A stretch of DNA of 64,000 bases from Solirubrobacter pauli (GTDB lineage Bacteria > Actinomycetota > Thermoleophilia > Solirubrobacterales > Solirubrobacteraceae), in the NCBI RefSeq assembly GCF_003633755.1, contig NZ_RBIL01000001.1, forward strand, positions 2,093,426-2,157,425, given 5' to 3'. A model generated the notes under the pieces. It was not told the origin of the DNA. It made no database searches and saw only the letters and a list, made by a program, of their open reading frames with translations. Position numbers and translations under genes: made by a program. Of this stretch, positions 41,754-48,201 are shown one piece after another (position 1 is the first letter of the stretch; every line of letters begins with the position of its first letter).

Positions 41754-42121
41754 GCGCGTACAGCACGAGCTTGCCGCGCTCACCTGACTCGATCGGCGTC
41801 GCGAGGCGCTTCGTCGAATCCCACGCGACGACGCTCACCGCGCGCGGACGCGGCGACGCCGTGCTCATGGTCTCAGAGCTGGTCACCAACGCGCTGGTGC
41901 ACGGCACCGGAGAGATCTCCCTGTCCATCGACCTCGCGTCAGAGGCGATCACCGTCGAGGTATCCGACGAGGGAAACGTCAGGGTCGCGCCCAGCCCGAC
42001 GCCCGGAGCTCACGGCGGCTGGGGCCTGCGCATCGTGGATCAACTCGCCGACGACTGGGGAATCCGCGAGGGCAGCACGAAGGTCTGGTTCCGACTCGGC
42101 ACGGTGCCACGGCGAACGTGA
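41750..42121 (+). CDS. RsbW-like anti-sigma ATPase/kinase
   Basis: A 123-residue GHKL ATPase. N-box VSELVTNALVHG (about residues 43-54), G1 VSDEGN and G2 GGWGLRIVDQLADDWG are all present, and it ends in VWFRL as usual. Such proteins bind a sigma factor and phosphorylate their STAS partner, here encoded just upstream with a 4-base overlap. The small size is normal for stand-alone actinobacterial members, several of which have lost sigma binding and act on other targets. Confidence 0.82.
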   Translation: MSAYSTSLPRSPDSIGVARRFVESHATTLTARGRGDAVLMVSELVTNALVHGTGEISLSIDLASEAITVEVSDEGNVRVAPSPTPGAHGGWGLRIVDQLADDWGIREGSTKVWFRLGTVPRRT

Positions 42122-42193
42122 CCACCCACGGGCCCGTGCGGCCGCGCGGCCGCGAAGTGACGAATCGACGGCGTGGCGCGGCTCGGGCGACAG

Positions 42194-42267
42194 TGGGCGG
42201 TGCGCGGCTCGAACGCGCGACCTCCTGCTTGTAAGGCAGGCGCTCTGACCAACTGAGCTAACCGCCC
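42194..42267 (-). tRNA. tRNA-Val (anticodon TAC)
   Basis: 74-base cloverleaf: acceptor GGGCGGT/ACCGCCC with discriminator A, D-arm GCTC/GAGC, anticodon stem CCTGC/GCAGG with loop CTTACAA (anticodon TAC), T-arm GCGCG-TTCGAGC-CGCGC. CCA is not encoded. Confidence 0.95.
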
Positions 42268-42396
42268 CGGGGTTTCGCGCGGCAGGCGGAACCGGCAGCC
42301 AGGATAGACCTCGGCTCGCCCCGGCTCGCGCAGGTAGGCCGATCGGCCATTCCCACGGCGACAGCGGCGGGTGCGCTCTGGTACACACCCGTTGTC

Positions 42397-43614
42397 GTGT
42401 TACGACGACTCTGGTCGATCGTCGTGCTCGCGGGCCTGTGCGCGCTTCTCGGCCTGCCACTTGCTCGTTCCGCGACGGCGGCGCCGCTGGCGGCCAACGG
42501 GGCGGTGCGGCTCGTCAGCGCGACCGGTGGGCCGCTGGCGGGGCACTGGCAGACCTGGGCCAGGAGCGCGCTCGTGCCGACGGTCACCGGGCAGGTGACC
42601 CTGCAGCTGACCGCCTGCCCTGAGCTGCCCCGCATGGCCGGCTGCGTCTACACCCGCCAGCCGCGGGTGATCTACGTCAAGCCCGGCATCAAGCAGCCGC
42701 GGGCCGTCCTGCTGCACGAGCTCGGGCACGTCTACGACCTGACCGTGTTCTCCAACACCGACCGCGGGCGGTTCCGCAAGATCATGCGCCGGCCGCACAC
42801 GCGCTGGTGGAGCGGCACCCGGCCGCTCGCCGAGTGGTTCGCCGAGGCCTACGCCTGGTGCGCCCGCCACGCGCGGATCGACTCGATCGCGGACGAGGCG
42901 ATCTACGAGTACGACCCGACGCCCAGCCAGCACCGTCAGACCTGCACGCTGATCAAGACCGCCGCGCGCGACCGCACGCCGCCGGCCCCGCCGCCCGACA
43001 AGCCGCCGGTGGTGACGGGCGACCCCGCTCCGGCGCCGACCGTGACGCAGCCGACCCCGTCGGCGACCCCCGGCGCCGTCCCGATGCCGACGAGCGCGCC
43101 GCGGCCGCTGTCGACGCCGGCCGCGCGCACCGCCGAGGCGACGCCCAGCCCGATCCGGACCCCGACGCCCACCGCCACCAAGACGCCGACGGAGACGCCG
43201 AGCCCGACGCGCACCCCGGCGTCGACGCCGACCGCCACGGTCACGGCGACCACCACGCCGACCGAGACCGCATGGCCGACGCTGACCCCGACGCCCACGC
43301 CCACGCCGACGGCCACGCCGAGCCCGACGCCCACGGCAACACCCACGCCGACGCCGACGGCCACGCCGAGCCCGACGCCCACGGTCACACCCACACCGAC
43401 CCCGACGGCCACCCCGACCGCGACCGAGACGCCCAGCCCTGAGCCGACCGCCACCGTCGAGCCCAGCCCGACCGCTTCGCCCTCGCCCGAGCCGACCGCG
43501 ACGCCGGAGCCGCCCGACCCGTGGGACCCGGCGTGGTGGGACTGGTGCTGGCTGTACGGCGGCTGCGGTGATCCGCTCGCGCCGATCTGGCCGACGGTCC
43601 GCCTCGTGCCATGA
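42397..43614 (+). CDS. Exported HELGH zincin-like protein with Pro/Thr repeat stalk
   Basis: A 405-residue protein, GTG start at 42397, signal peptide residues 1-28. The N-terminal globular part (about 30-190) contains [11 protein letters not shown] (HExxH near residues 107-111) and, 40 residues on, [12 protein letters not shown], whose Glu could be the third zinc ligand of a gluzincin. Cys residues at [15 protein letters not shown] and QTC suggest disulphides. Residues about 200-375 are a Thr/Pro/Ala/Ser repeat ([10 protein letters not shown]-like), probably an extended stalk. The tail [18 protein letters not shown] is Trp/Cys-rich and of unknown purpose. A wall-spanning peptidase is plausible but unproven. 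Confidence 0.65.
   Translation: MLRRLWSIVVLAGLCALLGLPLARSATAAPLAANGAVRLVSATGGPLAGHWQTWARSALVPTVTGQVTLQLTACPELPRMAGCVYTRQPRVIYVKPGIKQPRAVLLHELGHVYDLTVFSNTDRGRFRKIMRRPHTRWWSGTRPLAEWFAEAYAWCARHARIDSIADEAIYEYDPTPSQHRQTCTLIKTAARDRTPPAPPPDKPPVVTGDPAPAPTVTQPTPSATPGAVPMPTSAPRPLSTPAARTAEATPSPIRTPTPTATKTPTETPSPTRTPASTPTATVTATTTPTETAWPTLTPTPTPTPTATPSPTPTATPTPTPTATPSPTPTVTPTPTPTATPTATETPSPEPTATVEPSPTASPSPEPTATPEPPDPWDPAWWDWCWLYGGCGDPLAPIWPTVRLVP
43138..43515 (+). repeat. Tandem Thr/Pro coding repeat
   Basis: Degenerate 6-, 12- and 18-base units built on ACGCCGACGCCC, encoding TPTP, TATP and SPTP blocks. They are clean enough (43290-43400) for slippage-type length variation. The stalk of the HELGH protein. 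Confidence 0.75.
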
Positions 43615-43621
43615 TGGCCGG

Positions 43622-43954
43622 ATGGAAGGGTCGGTCGTGTGGCGGGCGGCGCTGCTTCAGGCGCTGACGCTCGGAATCGTGGCGCTGGCGCTCTCCGCCG
43701 CGCTGGACAAGGAGTTCTTCCGGTCCTGGGGCTGGCTCGCCGGCCCGGGAGCGTGGGCGGCATGCGCGCTCATCACCGGCACCGTGCTCAGGCTGCCGCT
43801 GCTGCCCGTCCTCGCCGGCGCGGCGCTCGCGGGCATCCCGAGCCTGATCGGCGTCCTCCTCGACCAGCACTGGCTCGGCGCGCCGCTCGCGGTGGCGATC
43901 TTCGCGCTCTGGTGCGGCCGACTCGCTCACTCGCGACGACTGGCGGTGGTGTGA
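43622..43954 (+). CDS. Small four-helix membrane protein of unknown function
   Basis: 110 residues from the ATG at 43622 (MEGSVVWRAALLQALTLGIV); the frame is open upstream but the start sits 8 bases after the HELGH gene stop. Hydrophobic segments at about 8-28, 34-52, 54-75 and 80-97 are predicted membrane helices. The C-terminus is short and basic. It shares one base with the stop/start junction of the following dehydrogenase (TGATG), so it is co-translated with it. I do not recognise the family. Confidence 0.6.
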   Translation: MEGSVVWRAALLQALTLGIVALALSAALDKEFFRSWGWLAGPGAWAACALITGTVLRLPLLPVLAGAALAGIPSLIGVLLDQHWLGAPLAVAIFALWCGRLAHSRRLAVV

Positions 43955-44700
43955 TGGACCTCGGGCTCGAAGGCAAGGTCGCGCTCGTCACGGCAGGCTC
44001 GAAGGGGATCGGCCGCGGCATCGCCGACGCCCTCGCCGCCGAGGGCGCGAAGGTCGCCGTGACCTCACGCTCGACCGACCGCGCCGAGCAGGTCGCCGGC
44101 GAGATCGGCGGCTGCGGCTACGCGTTCGACTCGGCCGACCTCGACAGCGTCCCGGGCCTGGTCGACGCGGTCGAGGCCGACCTCGGCCCGATCGACATCT
44201 ACGTCGCCAACACCGGCGGCCCGCCGGCCGGCGACCCGCTCGCCTTCACGCGCGAGCAGTGGGAAGCCGCCCAGCGCACCCTGCTGCTCTCGCCCATGGC
44301 GATCCTCCAGCGCCTCGTCCCGGGCATGCGCGAACGGGGCTTCGGCCGCGTCGTCGCGATCGGCTCGATGGCCGTCCGCGAGCCGATCGACGCCCTCCAG
44401 CTCTCCAACGCCCACCGCCCGGGGCTGGCCGCCGCCTTCAAGGTCCTCGCCCGCCAGCACGCCGCCCACGGCCTGACCTTCAACCACGTCCACCCCGGCA
44501 AGATCGCCACCGACCGGATGATCGACACCGCCGGCTCCCTCGAGGCCGCGCGCGAGGACGCCGAGCGGACGATCCCGGCGGGCCGCCTCGGCACCGTCGA
44601 GGAGCTCGCCGCGGCGGCCGTCTTCCTGTGCTCGGTACCGGCCGCGTACATCAACGGCACGGCCATCCTCGTCGATGGCGCCCTCACCCGAAGCGTCTGA
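43954..44700 (+). CDS. Short-chain dehydrogenase/reductase
   Basis: A 248-residue Rossmann-fold oxidoreductase from the ATG at 43954 (MDLGLEGKVALVTAGSKGIGRGIADAL). The TGxxxGIG cofactor motif reads TAGSKGIG, NTGG replaces NNAG, and the Ser of AIGSMAV is kept. At the usual YxxxK position the sequence is LAAAFK: the Lys is kept but Tyr is Ala. A subgroup of FabG-like SDRs has the same LSNxxRxGL...K pattern, so the protein may be an unusual catalyst rather than broken. It precedes tRNA-Glu by 18 bases. Confidence 0.8.
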   Translation: MDLGLEGKVALVTAGSKGIGRGIADALAAEGAKVAVTSRSTDRAEQVAGEIGGCGYAFDSADLDSVPGLVDAVEADLGPIDIYVANTGGPPAGDPLAFTREQWEAAQRTLLLSPMAILQRLVPGMRERGFGRVVAIGSMAVREPIDALQLSNAHRPGLAAAFKVLARQHAAHGLTFNHVHPGKIATDRMIDTAGSLEAAREDAERTIPAGRLGTVEELAAAAVFLCSVPAAYINGTAILVDGALTRSV

Positions 44701-44718
44701 CCTAGACTGTTCCCACCT

Positions 44719-44790
44719 GCCCCCATGGTGTAGCGGTTAGCACGGCAGCCTTTCACGCTGCTAGCACGGGTTCGATTCCCGTTGGGGGTA
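44719..44790 (+). tRNA. tRNA-Glu (anticodon TTC)
   Basis: 72-base cloverleaf: acceptor GCCCCCA/TGGGGGT, discriminator A, anticodon stem GCAGC/GCTGC with loop CTTTCAC (anticodon TTC), T-arm CGGGTTCGATTCCCG. CCA is not encoded. The hemW start codon follows 14 bases after its 3' end. Confidence 0.95.
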
Positions 44791-44803
44791 CTGCCGAGCG
44801 ACG

Positions 44804-46015
44804 ATGGCCCGCCTACCCACAGGAGATCCCGCGCCCGCTGACGGCGCGCTCCCCATGGCGGCGCTCGAGGGCCTCGGGACGCGACCGTTCGGGTTCTACG
44901 TGCACGTGCCCTTCTGCGCCTCGCGGTGCGGGTACTGCGACTTCAACACGTATGTGCCCGGGGAGCAGGGCGCCGAGCAGGCCGGCGGGTACGTGGAGGC
45001 GGTGCTCGCCGAGATCGACCTTGCGGCGAGGGTGCTGGAAGCGCCGCCGCGCGTGGACACGGTGTTCTTCGGCGGCGGCACGCCTTCGCTGCTCAAGGCC
45101 GAGGAGCTCACGCGGATCCTCGGGCACATCGAAGCGCGCTTCGGGCTGCGGCCCGGCGCCGAGGTGACGACGGAGGCGAACCCGGAGTCGGTCGACCCGC
45201 GCAAGCTCGAGCAGCTGCGCGAGGCCGGGTTCACCCGGCTGTCGCTGGGGATGCAGAGCGCCGTGCCGCGGGTGCTGGAGACCCTCAACCGGGCGCACTC
45301 GCCGGGGCGGCCCCAGCAGGCCGTCGCCGAGGCGCGGGCGGCCGGGTTCGAGCAGGTGAGCCTGGACCTGATCTACGGGACGCCGGGCGAGACGGCGGAG
45401 GACTGGCGGGCGTCGCTGGACGCCGCGCTGAGCGCCGAGCCGGACCATCTCTCGACGTACTCGCTGATCGTCGAGCCGGGGACCAGGCTCGCAGCCCAGG
45501 TGCGCCGGGGCGAGCTCACCGTTCCGGGCGAGGACGTGATCGTGGATCGCTTCGAGACCGCCGAGCGCGTGCTCGCCGACGCGGGCCTGCGCTGGTACGA
45601 GACCTGCTCGTGGGCCACGGACGAGGCAGCGTGGTGCCGGCACAACCTCGGCTACTGGGGCGGCGGCGACTGGTGGGGCGCGGGCCCCGGCGCCCACAGC
45701 CACGTCGGCGGCGTGCGCTGGTGGAACGTGCTGCACCCGCGCGCCTGGGCCGAGAAGCTCGCCGCCGGCACGTCACCGGCCGCGGCGCGGGAGACGCCCG
45801 CCAGCGACGAGGTCCGGCTCGAGCGCGTGATGCTCGGACTCCGGCTGCGCGCGGGCGTCGCGCTCGACCAGCTCACGCCGACGGGCCGCGCGGCGGCCGC
45901 GCGGCACCGCGACGAAGGCCTGCTGGAACCCGACGACCACGCGGCCGGCCGAGCCGTGCTCACGCTCCGGGGACGGCTGCTGGCCGACCCGGTGACGATC
46001 GACCTGGCGGCTTAA
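44804..46015 (+). CDS. hemW: HemW, radical SAM heme chaperone
   Basis: A 403-residue HemN-like radical SAM protein, formerly called coproporphyrinogen oxidase-like; family members deliver heme rather than oxidise coproporphyrinogen. FYVHVPFCASRCGYCDFNTY carries the 4Fe-4S motif CxxxCxxC near residues 32-39; VFFGGGTPSLL and LSLGMQS follow, and SLDLIYGTPGE is the SAM-region signature. C-terminal HemN domain present. The ATG at 44804 sits 14 bases after tRNA-Glu with only a weak site (GAGCGA); an ATG at 44853 (MAALEGLGTRPFGFYVH) would also give a complete enzyme. Confidence 0.88.
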   Translation: MARLPTGDPAPADGALPMAALEGLGTRPFGFYVHVPFCASRCGYCDFNTYVPGEQGAEQAGGYVEAVLAEIDLAARVLEAPPRVDTVFFGGGTPSLLKAEELTRILGHIEARFGLRPGAEVTTEANPESVDPRKLEQLREAGFTRLSLGMQSAVPRVLETLNRAHSPGRPQQAVAEARAAGFEQVSLDLIYGTPGETAEDWRASLDAALSAEPDHLSTYSLIVEPGTRLAAQVRRGELTVPGEDVIVDRFETAERVLADAGLRWYETCSWATDEAAWCRHNLGYWGGGDWWGAGPGAHSHVGGVRWWNVLHPRAWAEKLAAGTSPAAARETPASDEVRLERVMLGLRLRAGVALDQLTPTGRAAAARHRDEGLLEPDDHAAGRAVLTLRGRLLADPVTIDLAA

Positions 46016-46020
46016 CCCGG

Positions 46021-46037
46021 CGTTCCGAGTCGGAACG
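46021..46037. terminator. Short palindrome after hemW
   Basis: CGTTCCGA-G-TCGGAACG, six bases downstream of the hemW stop; it could form a 6-bp hairpin and end the transcript. The rest of 46038-46180 shows nothing recognisable. Confidence 0.35.
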
Positions 46038-46180
46038 TCGCGCGTGCATAGCGGGCCCGATCGTCGTGGCTGGGGGTCGCCGGTGATCCGGCGCATACTG
46101 GTGGTACGTGCGGGATCGCCGGCGGCCTCCAGGCGCGACGAGACGCCCGCTAGGCGCCCGCGAGGTTATGAGTCGGGACG

Positions 46181-46336
46181 CTAGTCGTCAGGCCAATGAC
46201 CGTGCGCGTCGAAGTACTCGCGCGCGGCCTCTTCCTTCTGGCGATCGTCGTCCTTCTTCGCGAGGAAGTAGATGATCACCCCGCACATCGCCATGCCGAG
46301 GATGATCGAGACCCAGGCCCAGATTTCGTAGAACAT
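46181..46336 (-). CDS. Small single-pass membrane protein directly behind tRNA-Lys
   Basis: 51 residues from the ATG at 46336: MFYEIWAWVSIILGMAMCGVI (one membrane helix, about 4-27), then a charged tail KKDDDRQKEEAAREYFDAH ending GHWPDD. The tail motif REYFDxHGHWPDD is one I have seen in small actinobacterial membrane proteins, function unknown. The start codon lies 3 bases after the 3' end of tRNA-Lys on the same strand, leaving no room for a Shine-Dalgarno outside the tRNA. A tidy codon pattern and protein-like composition argue that it is real. Confidence 0.65.
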   Translation of the reverse strand: MFYEIWAWVSIILGMAMCGVIIYFLAKKDDDRQKEEAAREYFDAHGHWPDD

Positions 46337-46339
46337 GAG

Positions 46340-46411
46340 TGCCGCCGGTTGGATTCGAACCAACGCACAACGGATTAAAAGTCCGCTGCTCTACCACTGA
46401 GCTACGGCGGC
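46340..46411 (-). tRNA. tRNA-Lys (anticodon TTT)
   Basis: 72-base cloverleaf: acceptor GCCGCCG/CGGCGGC with discriminator A, D-arm GCTC/GAGC, anticodon stem GCGGA/TCCGT with loop CTTTTAA (anticodon TTT), T-arm GTTGGTTCGAATCCAAC. CCA is not encoded. Confidence 0.95.
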
Positions 46412-46466
46412 CGGCGCGTGCGACTGTATCGCGCAGTACGCTTGCGAGAGGTTGAGCGCAGGTCAA

Positions 46467-47075
46467 GTGGAGGAAACGGGCGGCCGCCGCCGTCGGCGGA
46501 CGCCGGAAGTGGCGGAGGCGGAAATCGTGGCTGCGGCGGAGGCGCTGCTGCGCGAGCGCACGTTCCGCGAGCTGACGGTGGACGAGGTCATGCGGCGCAC
46601 GGACCTGTCCCGGCCGTCGTTCTACGTCTACTTCCGGGACCGCCATCACCTGATGCTCCGGGTCGTCGAGCACATCGGCGCCGAGCTGCGGACGATGTCC
46701 CAGCGCTGGTACACCGGCTCGGGCGACGGGCCCGCGCAGGCGCGTGAGGCGATGGAGGGGTTCGTCGAGGTCTACGCCCAGCACGGCGCCGTCCTGCGGG
46801 CGCTCGCCGACGCCGCGACCGACGACCACGAGGTCGAGCGCGTCTACACCGGCCTCGTGCACGAGTTCGTCGACGTCACCGCGCGCCACATCGAGAAGGA
46901 GATCGAAGCCGGGCGCGTGCTCCCGCTGGACCCGAAGGAGACCGCGCGAGCGCTCGTCTGGATGATGGAGCGCTACCTGAACCGCTCGATGGGCCACGAG
47001 CCGCGCACGCGTCGCGAGACCGTCGCGGAGACGCTCACGACGATCTGGACGCGCGTCCTCTACGGCGCGAGCTGA
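46467..47075 (+). CDS. TetR-family transcriptional regulator (EthR-like)
   Basis: About 202 residues from the GTG at 46467, or 207 from the TTG at 46452. RRRRTPEVAEAEIVAAAEALLRERTFRELTVDEVMRRTDLSRPSFYVYFRDRHHLML (residues about 6-60) is the TetR helix-turn-helix. The ligand domain contains QRWYTGSGDGPAQAREAMEGFVEVYAQHGAVLRAL, typical of the EthR group, which often binds lipophilic molecules. It is divergent from tRNA-Lys and convergent with a membrane protein gene that it overlaps by 16 bases. Target unknown. Confidence 0.82.
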   Translation: MEETGGRRRRRTPEVAEAEIVAAAEALLRERTFRELTVDEVMRRTDLSRPSFYVYFRDRHHLMLRVVEHIGAELRTMSQRWYTGSGDGPAQAREAMEGFVEVYAQHGAVLRALADAATDDHEVERVYTGLVHEFVDVTARHIEKEIEAGRVLPLDPKETARALVWMMERYLNRSMGHEPRTRRETVAETLTTIWTRVLYGAS

Positions 47076-47425
47076 CGCGCCGCCCACAGGCTGAGGCCGG
47101 CGCCGGTCGCGGCGAACGCCGCGACGCCCACCCGCCCGACCAGCGGCAGCGAGTTGCGCGCCGCAAGCGTCGCCAGCCCGTCCGCGACGTCACCCGCCGC
47201 GCCCGCCAGCAGCCACGTGTGCGTGTCGCGGTCGTGCTCCAGCGCGTGCCAGAGCCCGGCACCGATCGCCACGTCCCGCGCGCCGAACCCGGCGCCCAGC
47301 ACGCGCGCACCCGTGCCGCCCTCGCCGACCCACAGGCGCGCCACGAGCCCGGGGGCGGCGACGAAGCCCGCGCCGAGCCCGACCCGGCCGAGAGCGATCA
47401 AGCGAGCGACTGAGGAAGCGTCCAT
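47060..47425 (-). CDS. Small membrane protein (DUF4267-like)
   Basis: A 121-residue protein with four hydrophobic segments (LIALGRVGLGAGFVAAPGLVARLW; VLGAGFGARDVAIGAGLW; TWLLAGAAGDVADGLATLAA; VGRVGVAAFAATGAGLSLWAA). The GARDxxxGxGL...GDxxDG pattern is like that of DUF4267-type small membrane proteins, function unknown. ATG start at 47425. Confidence 0.6.
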   Translation of the reverse strand: MDASSVARLIALGRVGLGAGFVAAPGLVARLWVGEGGTGARVLGAGFGARDVAIGAGLWHALEHDRDTHTWLLAGAAGDVADGLATLAARNSLPLVGRVGVAAFAATGAGLSLWAARQLAP

Positions 47426-47504
47426 GCCGCGACGCTACCCATCCGCGTCGTCCATCCGTCCGGCGAGCCGGACGGAGCGGCGCGTCGGCGCTACCAAGCA
47501 CCGC

Positions 47505-47924
47505 GTGAAGCTCCGGGTCGCTCTCGTCACCCTGGCCGTGCTCGTCGCCGGTCTCGTCCTGCTGTGGCCGCGCGACGCGGACGTCCGCGCCGGCGAGAAG
47601 GCCCTCGCCCGCGCGGAGCAGGCGATCGAGGTCCACAGCGGCGTCGTCACGCCCGCGCAGCTCACCGACGAGCCGATCGACCGGCTGGTCGTCGTCCACG
47701 GCTCCAACACGGCGGAGCAGGTCCGCGACGCCGTCGGCTTCGACTGGGACCGCGCCGACGACGAGGCGTGGCACTGCTGCGAGGCGTTGCCGATCTGGGT
47801 GTTCGTGCGCGGCGAGGAGGTCGTGGCCTACTTCCGCGCGCCCCTGGAGCTCGAGGACGTGCGCCCGGCGACCTACCGGCCGGACGCCAAGCTCGTGCTC
47901 GGCAGAACGTACGTTCGCTCCTGA
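47505..47924 (+). CDS. Membrane-anchored hypothetical protein
   Basis: 139 residues from the GTG at 47505 (VKLRVALVTLAVLVAGLVLLWPRDADVRAGEKALARAEQ): an N-terminal anchor helix followed by a small soluble domain outside the membrane with WHCCEALPIWVFVRGEEVVAYFR and a closing KLVLGRTYVRS. The adjacent Cys pair could be redox-active or metal-binding. I do not recognise the family; it is 18 bases upstream of the DUF3072 gene. Confidence 0.5.
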   Translation: MKLRVALVTLAVLVAGLVLLWPRDADVRAGEKALARAEQAIEVHSGVVTPAQLTDEPIDRLVVVHGSNTAEQVRDAVGFDWDRADDEAWHCCEALPIWVFVRGEEVVAYFRAPLELEDVRPATYRPDAKLVLGRTYVRS

Positions 47925-47941
47925 CTGGGTAGGCCCAGGCC

Positions 47942-48136
47942 ATGAGCGAGATGACGAACACCGAGAAGGACCCGGACGAGTGGGTGACCGGCGACGAGCC
48001 GATGACCGGCGCGCAGCAGTCCTACCTGCAGACCCTCAGCCAGGAGGCGAACGAGGACTTCGACGAGACGCTCAGCAAGGCTGACGCGTCCCGTCGCATC
48101 GACGAGCTGCAGGACCGAACCGGTCGGGGCCAGTAG
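47942..48136 (+). CDS. DUF3072 family protein
   Basis: A 64-residue acidic soluble protein with the DUF3072 pattern DEWVTGDEPMTGAQQSYLQTL followed by SKADASRRIDELQ. The family is widespread in actinobacteria and often stress- or stationary-phase-expressed, but has no proven function. Followed by a good terminator. Confidence 0.8.
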   Translation: MSEMTNTEKDPDEWVTGDEPMTGAQQSYLQTLSQEANEDFDETLSKADASRRIDELQDRTGRGQ

Positions 48137-48140
48137 GCCG

Positions 48141-48167
48141 CGAGAATCGCCCCCTGGGCGGTTCTCG
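48141..48167 (+). terminator. Terminator after the DUF3072 gene
   Basis: CGAGAATCGCCC, loop CCT, GGGCGGTTCTCG: 12-bp stem with one G-T pair, just after the stop codon. Confidence 0.6.
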
Positions 48168-48170
48168 ACA

Positions 48171-48201
48171 GCGAAGGCGAGGCCTCTGGCCGAGGCTTCG
48201 C
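48171..48201 (-). terminator. Terminator after purH
   Basis: GCGAAGGCGAGGCC, loop TCT, GGCCGAGGCTTCGC: imperfect stem (11 of 14 pairs) immediately downstream of the purH stop on the minus strand, back to back with the plus-strand terminator. Confidence 0.5.

Noticed and set aside
43138-43515. Short tandem repeats considered as a CRISPR array or minisatellite locus
   Set aside because: The units are 6-18 bases, have no unique spacers, and stay in frame as a Thr/Pro stalk of a secreted protein.
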